A stretch of 26,978 nucleotides of DNA from DUZB01 sp964407525 (GTDB lineage Bacteria; Desulfobacterota; DSM-4660; Desulfatiglandales; Desulfatiglandaceae), in the NCBI GenBank assembly GCA_964407525.1, contig CAYOWC010000031.1:1-26978 (forward strand), written 5' to 3'. Each line of letters starts with the position of its first letter. Position 1 is the first letter of the stretch. Below are positions 6,749 through 14,259 of this stretch, one piece after another. A program made the translations under genes and the position numbers. The notes beneath the pieces are model-generated. The model was not told where the DNA came from. It saw only the letters and a list, made by a program, of their open reading frames with translations, and did no database searches.

Positions 6749-6785
6749 AAAATAGCCGTAATCCCATTGGGATTACGGCTATTTT
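6749..6785. terminator. Bidirectional intrinsic terminator after the peroxiredoxin
   Basis: AAAATAGCCGTAATCCC (6749-6765) pairs perfectly with GGGATTACGGCTATTTT (6769-6785): 17 base pairs around a 3-base loop, with T-rich sequence on the exit side. It ends the 5509-6729 unit, and it shows that the next gene needs its own promoter and is unlikely to start inside the hairpin. Confidence 0.9.
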
Positions 6786-6847
6786 CTCTCACAATGAAAA
6801 TATCTAAATTATCTTGGGGTAATGGGGCTGTTCCCAAAGAATCTTCT

Positions 6848-7786
6848 ATGGTTTGCGGAAAGAGCCCACGCGCACGACTGATTATCGCCACCTTTGCTCT
6901 GGCCACGGTTGTGCTTTCGTTGTTTGCAGGATGCGTTTCCATACCAAAAGAGGCATACACTGTAGGGGGAAAAAACGGCGTTGAAACCGTCAACAGGTTC
7001 TGTAGGTGCGACACGGATTCACTGGAGACGGTAAAAACGTTCACGAATGATCAAACAAATGAACTGGATCCAGACGGTTTCAGTCTGCTGGTCTGGAACG
7101 TGCTGAAGACTTCAAGAAACGGGTGGGAAAAGGATTTCCGCCAATTGAGCAGTGGGATGGACCTTCTGGTTCTTCAGGAGGCGGATCGTTCCAATGAGAT
7201 GACACAAATCCTTGAGAACGGCGGGTACCACTGGGATCTGGCAGTGGCATTTAAATACCAGTCCGATGAGTTCGGCGTATTGACCGCATCCAGAGCGCCG
7301 CCCAATTTCATGTGCATGATGAGATACCCTGAGCCATTGATTTCATTGCCCAAAACAGTGATGATCAACCAGTATCCGATTTCCGGGATCGCTCAAAATC
7401 TGACGGTCGCAAATCTCCATCTGATTAATTTCACAGCGGACATCTCGCAATACCGATCGCAGCTTCAGGAGGTGGAAACCTTTCTGATGAAACATGACGG
7501 CCCCCTCGTGGCGGCCGGAGATTTTAATAGCTGGAACGGTGGGCGCATGGAAACCGTTAATGCTTTCGCCCACCGATTGGCATTAAAATCGATCCTATTT
7601 AAGGAAAACAACCGGTCACTTTTCCTGGGTAGAAATGTTGATTGGGTATTCTATCGGGGGCTTGAACCCATTCATGCCATTTCATCGGAGGTAAGCACCT
7701 CAGACCACAATCCCATGCAGGTGACATTCAGGGTAACTATGGAAAATGCTGATCAAAATGACAAAGAGGCAAAAAATGAATTGTAA
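6848..7786 (+). CDS. Lipoprotein endonuclease/exonuclease/phosphatase family
   Basis: From the ATG at 6848 the product is 312 residues. A lipoprotein signal ends at LFAG-C29, placing the protein on the outside of the membrane. The rest has the endonuclease/exonuclease/phosphatase motifs in order: LLVWNVLK (Asn), LLVLQEAD (metal-binding Glu), NLHLINF, AAGDFNSWN (Asp/Asn) and TSDHNPM (terminal SDH). These coordinate Mg2+ for phosphodiester hydrolysis, so a surface nuclease or phosphodiesterase is likely; the substrate is unknown. The start is uncertain: the frame is open further upstream (ATG at 6794), but that lies just behind the terminator hairpin, and neither site has a strong ribosome-binding sequence. 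The gene overlaps the DUF5329 gene by 11 bases. Confidence 0.85.
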   Translation: MVCGKSPRARLIIATFALATVVLSLFAGCVSIPKEAYTVGGKNGVETVNRFCRCDTDSLETVKTFTNDQTNELDPDGFSLLVWNVLKTSRNGWEKDFRQLSSGMDLLVLQEADRSNEMTQILENGGYHWDLAVAFKYQSDEFGVLTASRAPPNFMCMMRYPEPLISLPKTVMINQYPISGIAQNLTVANLHLINFTADISQYRSQLQEVETFLMKHDGPLVAAGDFNSWNGGRMETVNAFAHRLALKSILFKENNRSLFLGRNVDWVFYRGLEPIHAISSEVSTSDHNPMQVTFRVTMENADQNDKEAKNEL

Positions 7787-8150
7787 TAAAAAAGCTGCCC
7801 TGCTGATATGTATCCTTTTAACAGCCTTTCTCATGGTTCCCGTCCATGCGGCACCCCCTTCGGATGCAGAAAAAGAAATCAATCATCTACTTGAGTATGT
7901 GCAAGCGTCAGATTGCACGTTTGTCAGAAACGGGAAGGCTCATAACGGAATGGGCGCCCACGATCACCTGAAAAGAAAATATAATTATCTCAAGAGCAGA
8001 ATTACCTCGTCCGAAAGCTTCATTAAGAATATCGCCACCGGAAGCAGTATCAGCGGGAGAGCCTATAGTGTCCGATGCGGCGATCAGGAAGTGCCCAGTG
8101 CAGAGTGGTTTACATCTGAACTCAAAAGGTTCCGCGATGAAGGTCGCTGA
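7776..8150 (+). CDS. Secreted DUF5329 family protein
   Basis: The ATG at 7776 has AGAGG six bases upstream and lies inside the end of the nuclease gene, so translation is probably coupled. The 124-residue product has a Sec signal peptide ending near VHA-APP. The mature protein matches DUF5329: EINHLLEYVQASDCTFVRNG, HDHLKRKYNYLKSRI, SSESFIKNIATGSSISGRAYSVRC, and EWFTSELKRFR near the end. Two cysteines (in SDCTF and VRCGD) could form a periplasmic disulfide. The family function is unknown. Pairing with an extracytoplasmic nuclease suggests a shared envelope role, which is inference. Confidence 0.85.
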   Translation: MNCNKKAALLICILLTAFLMVPVHAAPPSDAEKEINHLLEYVQASDCTFVRNGKAHNGMGAHDHLKRKYNYLKSRITSSESFIKNIATGSSISGRAYSVRCGDQEVPSAEWFTSELKRFRDEGR

Positions 8151-8454
8151 TCCCCGCCTTTCACAAGTTGCGTTACTACCTGGCACCTGCAAATCACCGG
8201 AGCCCTTTCTCCTCCTTCCGCCTCAGCCAGCGTGAAGAACATCGGCCTTGATCATCGTTCCGGCCAGAGGTGCATCATCCCTTCGGAATTGAGGCGTCAG
8301 CCTTTTATAAGACCTTGATAGGTAAACTCCCTGTGGATCGGCCGGAACAATAATCAAGGCTAGAAAATCATCAAAAAGGAAAACAAAGGATGGCAGTGTA
8401 AACATGCCGGACTCGGCATCTTTCCCATTCCATCTACAGTCCATGAAAAAAAAG
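8151..8454. other. Intergenic region with no recognised gene
   Basis: Between the DUF5329 gene and the tRNA-Leu terminator I see no RNA gene or convincing coding sequence. A minus-strand open frame (8223-8444) encodes VFLFDDFLALIIVPADPQG among others, but it begins in the terminator T-tract and has no ribosome-binding site. It could be a gene relic, but I cannot name a family. Confidence 0.45.
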
Positions 8455-8486
8455 AAGGGCCGTAACCTGTTAAGATTACAGCCCTT
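8446..8486 (-). terminator. Intrinsic terminator of the tRNA-Leu gene
   Basis: On the minus strand AAGGGC-T-GTAA pairs with TTAC-G-GCCCTT (plus coordinates 8455-8486) with one internal mismatch and a 10-base loop, then a T-rich run (8446-8454). It lies ten bases past the tRNA 3' end. Confidence 0.8.
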
Positions 8487-8495
8487 TAATGATCA

Positions 8496-8582
8496 TGGTG
8501 CCGAAGGCGAGACTCGAACTCGCACAAGCATACACTCACTAGACCCTGAACCTAGCGCGTCTACCAGTTCCGCCACTTCGGC
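8496..8582 (-). tRNA. tRNA-Leu (anticodon CAG)
   Basis: The 87-base gene includes an encoded CCA. The acceptor stem GCCGAAG pairs with CTTCGGC. The D-arm reads GGCGGAACTGGTAGACGC as in class II leucine tRNAs. The anticodon stem-loop is CTAGG-TTCAGGG-TCTAG, giving CAG at positions 34-36. A long variable arm and a T-arm (GCGAG-TTCGAGT-CTCGC) follow. It decodes CUG. It has its own promoter and terminator, so it is a single-gene unit. Confidence 0.96.
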
Positions 8583-8611
8583 AAGAATTGAGTTGATCTT
8601 TTATCTCTAAA

Positions 8612-8640
8612 ATGATAATCTAGTTGATTCTGTTTGTCAA
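8612..8640 (-). promoter_or_regulatory. Sigma-70 promoter of tRNA-Leu
   Basis: On the minus strand TTGACA (8635-8640) and TATCAT (8612-8617) are separated by exactly 17 bases, a near-consensus promoter. Transcription should start around 8605, some 20 bases before the tRNA 5' end. Confidence 0.85.
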
Positions 8641-8679
8641 CAGTTTTTACCAACAATTTCATGGAGCATTAAATCGGCA

Positions 8680-9615
8680 ATGTCTCTTTTTTTCGACTTC
8701 GAACAAATAGCAACCCCTCTTCGAAATCCGATAGTTACAATCGGAAACTTTGACGGTGTTCACAGAGGACATCTGACCCTATTTGAAATGGTAAAGCAGC
8801 GGGCGGCAATGGTCAACGGCCAATCCGTAGTAATTACTTTTGATCCCCATCCCCTGAAAGTCATGAAACCGGGCAACGGTCCTCCCCTAATCACCCCTAC
8901 CGAACAAAAGCTGGATCTCATAAAGGCGGCAGGCATAGAAGTCATTTTCTGCATTCCTTTCACAAAAGATTTCGCTGCTATTTCCGCCAGGGAATTCATA
9001 CAGCATATCCTTCTTGAGGAGATTGGGATCAAAGAAATCATCGTAGGATACGACTATAGCTTCGGGAGAGGGCGTGAGGGCAATATCGAACTTCTCAAGG
9101 AAATGGGCCAGTCAGGCCGATTTCTTGTTCACGTGGCGGAACCGGTAAAGATAGACAACAAACTGGTCTCAAGCACTGCTATTCGGAAACTGGTCCAGGA
9201 AGGCAATCTTTCTGATGCAAAACTGCTGTTAGGCAGGGATTATCAGATCTGTGGGCAGGTCATTAAAGGCATGAACAGGGGAGGCAGACTTCTCGGCTTT
9301 CCAACGGCGAATCTTGACCCTGTGGATGAACTGGTTCCCAGGGTGGGAGTCTATGCCGTCCATGTGCTCATTGACGACGTGGTTTTTGAAGGAGTAACAA
9401 ATATAGGTTATAATCCAACTTTCGGAAAAGGGCCCTTTTCCGTGGAAACCCACATCCTTAATTTCGAAAAAAATCTGGTAGGGCAAAATATTATCATCCA
9501 GTTCAAAAAGCGCCTGAGAAGTGAAAAAAAATTCGGGTCCATCGACGAATTGTCAGAGCAGATCAACAAGGACGTTACGTTAGCGAGAAACATTTTTTCC
9601 AGCCACCAAAACTGA
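8680..9615 (+). CDS. ribF: Bifunctional riboflavin kinase/FAD synthetase
   Basis: The 311-residue protein has the two RibF domains. The N-terminal FAD synthetase (residues about 15-170) shows the nucleotidyltransferase motif GNFDGVHRGH (22-31) and VSSTAIRK near its end. The C-terminal riboflavin kinase (about 185-305) shows GGRLLGFPTANL with the PTAN motif, then NIGYNPTF. It phosphorylates riboflavin to FMN and adenylates FMN to FAD in the cytoplasm. Length is normal. A GGAG lies 13 bases before the ATG. It stands beside apbE, which consumes FAD, and the rnfC-like stub lies between them, so the three form a flavin-linked neighbourhood. Confidence 0.97.
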   Translation: MSLFFDFEQIATPLRNPIVTIGNFDGVHRGHLTLFEMVKQRAAMVNGQSVVITFDPHPLKVMKPGNGPPLITPTEQKLDLIKAAGIEVIFCIPFTKDFAAISAREFIQHILLEEIGIKEIIVGYDYSFGRGREGNIELLKEMGQSGRFLVHVAEPVKIDNKLVSSTAIRKLVQEGNLSDAKLLLGRDYQICGQVIKGMNRGGRLLGFPTANLDPVDELVPRVGVYAVHVLIDDVVFEGVTNIGYNPTFGKGPFSVETHILNFEKNLVGQNIIIQFKKRLRSEKKFGSIDELSEQINKDVTLARNIFSSHQN

Positions 9616-9654
9616 ACCGCATATCTCGAAAACCCATTTTCTTCCGAAAATCAG

Positions 9655-9682
9655 TTGACAAAATTTCCGGATTCTTTATCAT
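9655..9682 (+). promoter_or_regulatory. Near-consensus sigma-70 promoter upstream of the rnfC stub and apbE
   Basis: TTGACA (9655-9660) and TATCAT (9677-9682) are 16 bases apart. The promoter lies after ribF and some 50 bases before the rnfC-like start codon. It gives the apbE transcript a leader of about 235 bases. Its placement suits an original rnfC-first operon. Confidence 0.75.
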
Positions 9683-9733
9683 ACACTCACATGAGACTTC
9701 AACAATCACCCTTACTTATAGGCTGAGGCTCAT

Positions 9734-9829
9734 ATGAATGGATCGCTGCTGACATTTCCAAAAGGTGGAATTCACCCGCCTGATGACTTGGAATATTTTA
9801 CTATTTCAAGAAAAAAATATGGCTCTTAA
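9734..9829 (+). pseudogene. rnfC: Truncated rnfC 5' end (31 codons)
   Basis: An ATG with GAGG five bases upstream (9725-9728) opens a 31-codon frame beginning MNGSLLTFPKGGIHPPDD. The segment F-x-KGGIHPP is the hallmark N-terminus of RnfC, the NADH-oxidising iron-sulfur subunit of the Rnf complex (typically F.GG.HPP..K within the first 25 residues). The frame stops at 9827-9829, and no FMN-, NADH- or cluster-binding RnfC domain follows. ApbE, which attaches FMN to RnfG and RnfD, comes next, so I infer that most of an rnf operon was deleted between stub and apbE. The match is short; it could also be a translated leader peptide kept for regulation. Confidence 0.6.
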
Positions 9830-9924
9830 AGGATTAGCGTGATACTCTGGGGCGTTATCAAATTTAATGCCAATATGAGAGGGATTGAAAGTATATAGGC
9901 CACTAGATACTGATGGAGGAACAA

Positions 9925-10983
9925 ATGACTATGATGAGCCACATATCCGAGGAAACAAACCAGATGAATCGAAGAAATTTCTTGAAGATTTCAGGAATTT
10001 TAGGGATGGGACTGGGGGCCGCGGCAGTATTACCTCCAGGCGCCGAAGCGGTTAAGTTCAATCAGAAACTGTACAAAGTCACCAAAACCAGACTTGCCAT
10101 GGGGACGTTTGTTTCCATGACCCTCCTTCATGGTTCCAAAGACCAGGCCCAACAGGCCTTGGGGGAAGCATTTGAAGAAATAGACAGATTAACCCGTGAA
10201 ATGAGTCGTTTTGACAACGCCACGGCCATTGCGCAACTCAACAAACAAGGCGCGGTGAAAGATGTCTCCCCGGAAGTTGTAGCAGTAATGAACCGGGCGC
10301 TGCAATACCACAAAGTAAGTAATGGCGCCTTTGATATCTCCGTACAACCGGTTGTAGACCTCTTCAAAGACAATTTTTCTTCAGGGAAACGAACACCTCC
10401 TGCCAAATTCCGCATAGAACGGGCACTCAAACTGGTCAATTCCTCAGATATCAGGGTGGATGGACGCAATATACAATTCCAGAAAGACGGAATGGGAATT
10501 ACCCTGGACGGTATCGCGAAAGGATATATCGTTGATCGTGCATCCGAGATCCTCGTCTCCCATAACATCAGCAATCACCTGATCAATGCCGGAGGCGATA
10601 TTAGAACCATGGGCCATAAAAAAGATGGAAAGCCATGGTCAGTAGCCATTCAGGATCCCCAGAAAAAGAAGGCCTACCCCGACATCATCCATTTGACGAG
10701 TGGGGCCATTGCGACCTCAGGAAATTACGAGGTCTACTTTGACAGGGAAAAAATGTTCCACCATATCGTAAATCCCACAACCGGATTCTCACCAGATACA
10801 AGCGCCAGTGTATCCGTCCTGGCCCATACGGCCATGGATGCGGACGCTCTTTCTACTACTGTTTTTGTCATGGAGCCCACCAGAGGGATACAATTCATCA
10901 ACTCCCTTTCCGGAACGGAATGTCTGATTGTAGATAAGGGCACGAAAAAGATGGCATCATCCGGATGGAAAAGCGCCATGTGA
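9925..10983 (+). CDS. apbE: FAD:protein FMN transferase
   Basis: The product is 352 residues from the ATG at 9925, chosen because GGAGGA lies at 9915-9920; an ATG at 9913 overlaps that site. A twin-arginine signal, NRRNFLKISG followed by a hydrophobic GMGLGAAAVLPP segment, sends it to the periplasm. ApbE features follow in order: RLAMGTFVSMTL, FDISVQPVVDLF, DGIAKGYIVDRA, NAGGDIRTMG, TSGAIATSGNYE, HHIVNPTTGF, and MDADALSTTVFVM with the metal-binding Asp. It uses FAD to attach FMN covalently to Thr/Ser of partners such as RnfG, RnfD and NqrB/C. No partner gene is intact nearby; only the rnfC-like stub remains, so its targets must be encoded elsewhere. Confidence 0.96.
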   Translation: MTMMSHISEETNQMNRRNFLKISGILGMGLGAAAVLPPGAEAVKFNQKLYKVTKTRLAMGTFVSMTLLHGSKDQAQQALGEAFEEIDRLTREMSRFDNATAIAQLNKQGAVKDVSPEVVAVMNRALQYHKVSNGAFDISVQPVVDLFKDNFSSGKRTPPAKFRIERALKLVNSSDIRVDGRNIQFQKDGMGITLDGIAKGYIVDRASEILVSHNISNHLINAGGDIRTMGHKKDGKPWSVAIQDPQKKKAYPDIIHLTSGAIATSGNYEVYFDREKMFHHIVNPTTGFSPDTSASVSVLAHTAMDADALSTTVFVMEPTRGIQFINSLSGTECLIVDKGTKKMASSGWKSAM

Positions 10984-10990
10984 AAAATGC

Positions 10991-11018
10991 AATTAGCGGT
11001 TAGCTATTAGCCTTTAGG
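10991..11018. repeat. TTAGC-rich dispersed intergenic repeat copy
   Basis: This copy carries both 12-mers of the family: ATTAGCGGTTAG (10992-11003, also at 2513-2524) and ATTAGCCTTTAG (11006-11017, whose reverse complement is at 107-118). It lies between the apbE stop codon and the terminator. Confidence 0.7.
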
Positions 11019-11046
11019 AGCAGTGTAACTTCTTCAAGCCACCTAA

Positions 11047-11088
11047 AGAAAAACCCGCTTTCCTCAGATGAGCAAGCGGGTTTTTTTA
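11047..11088. terminator. Bidirectional terminator between apbE and dnaB
   Basis: AAACCCGCTT (11051-11060) pairs with AAGCGGGTTT (11074-11083), with a small inner CTCA/TGAG pairing. A-run and T-run flank it, so it can end the plus-strand apbE transcript and the convergent minus-strand dnaB operon. Confidence 0.9.
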
Positions 11089-11097
11089 TTTGTATGA

Positions 11098-12462
11098 TCA
11101 CATGGGGACTTCTTGAGGCGTATAATTCCTGAACAGCGTCAACTCTTTCTGGAAGGTCAATTTGAATTTATCGGTTGGCCCGTTTCTCTGTTTTCCAATA
11201 ATAATCTCTGCGATATTCCGATTCTCTTCGGAATTGGGGTTGTACACTTCATCCCTGTATATAAACGCGATCACATCTGCATCTTGCTCAATGGCTCCAC
11301 TCTCCCTCAGATCGGCCAGTTGTGGCCTCTTATTGGGCCGGTCTTCCACCTTTCTGTTTAACTGGGAAAGCGCAATCACTGGCACATCCAAGTCTTTCGC
11401 AATAGATTTCAGCGATCTCGATATTTCCGACATCTCTATTTGTCGCGATTCCGCTGAAGTCCTGCCCTGAATCAACTGCATATAATCGACAATAACAAGC
11501 GTAAGCTCCCCCTTTTTCTTGAGCCTCCTGCACTTGGCCTTCATATCGAGAACACTGGTAGAGGAGGAATCATCAATATAAATGGGAAGCTGGGACAAAC
11601 GATTTGCAGATTCCGTAAGGCGGGGCCAGTCGTCATCTCGAAGGTTTCCCGTCCGCAATTTTGTGGCATTTATGCGCGAATCGAATCCTAGAAGCCTGAT
11701 ACCCAATTGCTGCTTTGACATTTCCAGGGAAAAAACGGCCACTCCCTTTCCAGTAATTTTTGCAGCATTATATCCAATATTCAACGCAAAAGCGGTCTTT
11801 CCCATGCTGGGCCGACCTGCGATGATAATAAGATCGGAAGGCTGAAGGCCCGCCGTCAGGCGATCAAAATGATCAAAACCGGTGGGAACACCGGTTACAT
11901 ACCCATCGAACTCGGCAACACTCTCAAGCTTCTTAAAACTGCCTGATATGACCTGCTTCAGGCTTTGAAAGCCATCTCGAATCTGCCCTTCAGCAATATC
12001 AAAGATAGACTGTTCGGCCATTTCCAGAAGGCTCGCCGTGTCTTCCTTCTCCTGAAAACACAATTCCGAAATGGTCGAACACTGGCTGATCAGCTTCCTT
12101 CTTACAGAAAAGTTCCGAACGATTTCAGCATGGTATACAATTCCCGCCGAAGTCGCCACACTCTGCACCAGCGCTCCGAGATAATCCACTCCCCCCACTT
12201 TTTCCATCTGTTCTTTCTTGCCAAGAACCTGGGAGAGCGTAATAATATCTATAGGCTCAGAATTGTCGTAAAGGGTGACCATGCCCTCAAACACTACGGC
12301 ATGCGCCTCGCGGTAGAAATCTCCGGGAGAAAGCAGATCCATCACCTGGTTCAAGGCGTCATTGTTGATCAGAACCCCACCTAACACCGCTTGCTCCGCC
12401 TCGATATTATGGGGGGGAACTTTTAATCCCGTCGGAGGATCCTTCCTTCTAGCTCTTGCCAT
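11098..12462 (-). CDS. dnaB: Replicative DNA helicase DnaB
   Basis: The 454-residue protein starts at an ATG five bases after GGAGG; an upstream in-frame TTG overlaps that site and is rejected. The N-terminal domain (about 15-160, EAEQAVLGGVLI) binds primase and loader. The RecA-like C-terminal domain has Walker A GRPSMGKT (about 216-223), FSLEMSKQQL, Walker B VIVDYMQLI and the ALSQLNRKVE motif with LRESGAIEQDAD. It forms the hexameric helicase that unwinds the replication fork. It is last in the operon rpsF-rpsR-DUF2232-rplI-dnaB. Its usual partner DnaG is encoded 10 kb away in the same window. Confidence 0.98.
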   Translation of the reverse strand: MARARRKDPPTGLKVPPHNIEAEQAVLGGVLINNDALNQVMDLLSPGDFYREAHAVVFEGMVTLYDNSEPIDIITLSQVLGKKEQMEKVGGVDYLGALVQSVATSAGIVYHAEIVRNFSVRRKLISQCSTISELCFQEKEDTASLLEMAEQSIFDIAEGQIRDGFQSLKQVISGSFKKLESVAEFDGYVTGVPTGFDHFDRLTAGLQPSDLIIIAGRPSMGKTAFALNIGYNAAKITGKGVAVFSLEMSKQQLGIRLLGFDSRINATKLRTGNLRDDDWPRLTESANRLSQLPIYIDDSSSTSVLDMKAKCRRLKKKGELTLVIVDYMQLIQGRTSAESRQIEMSEISRSLKSIAKDLDVPVIALSQLNRKVEDRPNKRPQLADLRESGAIEQDADVIAFIYRDEVYNPNSEENRNIAEIIIGKQRNGPTDKFKLTFQKELTLFRNYTPQEVPM

Positions 12463-12483
12463 GGAAACCTCCAAAACCTGGGA

Positions 12484-12942
12484 CTATCCTGCGACCCCTT
12501 TTTCTGCAGTCACAACAATTTTTACCGTTCCGACAACCTCGGGGTAAATCTTTACATCTACATCGAATTCCCCAACTTCTTTTACAGGCTTTTCCAGAAC
12601 AATTTTACGCCTGTCGATCATAATGCCTTTCTCTTCAAGAGCCGCAGCAATATCCATTGTGGTTACTGACCCGTAAAGCTTTCCTTCAGCTCCTGCTTTC
12701 TGCGCAAAAGACAGCACTGTTCCATCCATGCTTCCCTTGAATGCTTCAGCTTCCTGCCGGACTTTCACCCGTTTCATCTCAATTTTTTTTCTCTGCATTC
12801 CAAGGGCAGTTATATTCTCTTTCGTAGCCAGAAGAGCCATACCCTGAGGAACAAGGTAATTCCTCCCGTACCCGTTCTTCACAGCTACTACATCGCCCTC
12901 TAAGCCCAGATCATCCATATCCTGCGTCAAAATAATTTGCAT
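12484..12942 (-). CDS. rplI: 50S ribosomal protein L9
   Basis: The 152-residue product starts MQIILTQDMDDLGLEGDVVA and contains the N-domain signature (KNGYGRNYLVPQGMALLAT), a long connecting helix rich in Lys/Glu, and the C-domain ending. It binds 23S rRNA in the large subunit. The ATG at 12942 is chosen because GGAGGAAATTTT precedes it; the open frame upstream of it is not family sequence. It sits 22 bases after the DUF2232 gene and 21 before dnaB. Confidence 0.97.
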   Translation of the reverse strand: MQIILTQDMDDLGLEGDVVAVKNGYGRNYLVPQGMALLATKENITALGMQRKKIEMKRVKVRQEAEAFKGSMDGTVLSFAQKAGAEGKLYGSVTTMDIAAALEEKGIMIDRRKIVLEKPVKEVGEFDVDVKIYPEVVGTVKIVVTAEKGVAG

Positions 12943-12964
12943 AAAATTTCCTCCACTACTCCGA

Positions 12965-13939
12965 TCAGCTCTCTGATCTCTTATGAATTTTTCGGAAATC
13001 CACCCACTGATCAAAAACGCCTGCGATGGCCAGAAAGACCATGAAAAGCTGTTGAATGATAATCAAAAAATAGACTCCAACCCTTATCCAGGATGGCACC
13101 CTGTACTTGTTAAAAAAGAATAAAACGATAGACAGCCCATGGAAAAAATAGATAACGAGGATAACAATCATGGCATTCAGGCCCACAAACATCAAATCCC
13201 CCGAAGCAAGCATCAGGGAAAAACCTGATGCGATCAATCCCCAAACCAGGACATCAGGAGATCTCCATTTTTCCAAGGGTACGAAATCAGGATATTTGAG
13301 ATCGCGGAGCCTGAACAACGGTCTGGCTACAATCACATTCAGCCAGAGGGAAAACCCTGCGCCTATAATCATGAGAGATGGATAAATCCACGAGATGGTT
13401 GAAATAAAGGCTTTTGCGTACACCTTCAGTTCAAGACCATTTTCTCCTGCCATATTGGCGCTCTCGTAAGCCTTGATCGTCTCGTTCAAATGGCTTTCCA
13501 AGTATTTCAGCACCATCTCCACAGGGCCCATGTTTCTTGAAAGGCCAATAATAAAGAGACAAGAAGCGCCCACCGCCAGCATCAAAACCGTCGCCCAGAA
13601 TATGGACCGCCCGATGGGGAAATTTCTCTTGAAGAGTTCCGCCAAACCAATTCCGACGAGACTGAACTCCATGACAAAGAGAAAAACATGAGGTTGCCCC
13701 GCAAAATTTGCCACAAGACCGAGAACAAGGACAGCAAGCGCAGCCAGTTTTATGCCCGGATAAAACCCAAGCCTGACAGTATAATACAGGAAAGGCAATG
13801 GGGTCAACAAACTGAAAAAAGGGCCCACAAGCGGTATCCACGCCGAGGCAATCAAGAGAAAGGCCGCCCCCCCGAGGCACCCCAATACATCTAACCTATT
13901 CATTGGCTTTTCAGAACAGCACATTCCCTGAATAAACAT
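12965..13939 (-). CDS. DUF2232 family integral membrane protein
   Basis: The 324-residue protein has about eight hydrophobic segments spread along its length (for example FLLIASAWIPLVGPFFSLL, LAALAVLVLGLVANF, ATVLMLAVGASCLFIIGL, AMIVILVIYFFHGLSIVLFF and VYFLIIIQQLFMVFLAI). It belongs to the DUF2232 family, found between rpsR and rplI in many Desulfobacterota and Firmicutes. The family resembles small-molecule transporter components, but its role is not settled. The start may instead be ATG 13924 or 13903 (MNRLDVLG); no choice has a strong ribosome-binding site. Confidence 0.88.
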   Translation of the reverse strand: MFIQGMCCSEKPMNRLDVLGCLGGAAFLLIASAWIPLVGPFFSLLTPLPFLYYTVRLGFYPGIKLAALAVLVLGLVANFAGQPHVFLFVMEFSLVGIGLAELFKRNFPIGRSIFWATVLMLAVGASCLFIIGLSRNMGPVEMVLKYLESHLNETIKAYESANMAGENGLELKVYAKAFISTISWIYPSLMIIGAGFSLWLNVIVARPLFRLRDLKYPDFVPLEKWRSPDVLVWGLIASGFSLMLASGDLMFVGLNAMIVILVIYFFHGLSIVLFFFNKYRVPSWIRVGVYFLIIIQQLFMVFLAIAGVFDQWVDFRKIHKRSES

Positions 13940-13973
13940 AGTCTCTTATCCGGGCGGCTGTCTAACAGGTGAA

Positions 13974-14258
13974 TCATCTCACAAGGGTTGTGGTATAAGG
14001 CAGCAAAGCAACATTTCTGGCCCTTTTGATGGCAACAGTCAGCATTCGCTGGTGCTTTGCACAATTGCCCGAGATCCTTCCAGGGGTAATTTTGCCCCGT
14101 TCCGTTATGAAATACCGAATGATCTTGATATCCTTGTAGTCTATGGCAAGGCTGCTGTCGGCACAGAACTTACACACTTTTCTTCTGTGATATGTCCTTT
14201 TAAATCTGCCTTTGCCGCCACTGCTAGGTCTTGAACCGGATGTTCTGTCGTAAGCCAT
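13974..14258 (-). CDS. rpsR: 30S ribosomal protein S18
   Basis: The 94-residue protein has the S18 core: RRKVCKFCADSS, IDYKDIKIIRYFITERGKI, GRISGNCAKHQRMLTVAIKRAR. The cysteines in KFCA and GNCAKH with the N-terminal pair fit the zinc-binding form of S18. The start at 14258 follows GAGGT and comes one base after the rpsF stop codon, so translation is coupled. S18 binds S6 on the 30S platform. Confidence 0.97.
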   Translation of the reverse strand: MAYDRTSGSRPSSGGKGRFKRTYHRRKVCKFCADSSLAIDYKDIKIIRYFITERGKITPGRISGNCAKHQRMLTVAIKRARNVALLPYTTTLVR

Positions 14259-14259
14259 T

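Noticed and set aside
8223..8444. Minus-strand open frame of 73 codons
   Set aside because: Its start lies in the tRNA-Leu terminator T-tract, with no ribosome-binding site; no family recognised, though a relic cannot be excluded.
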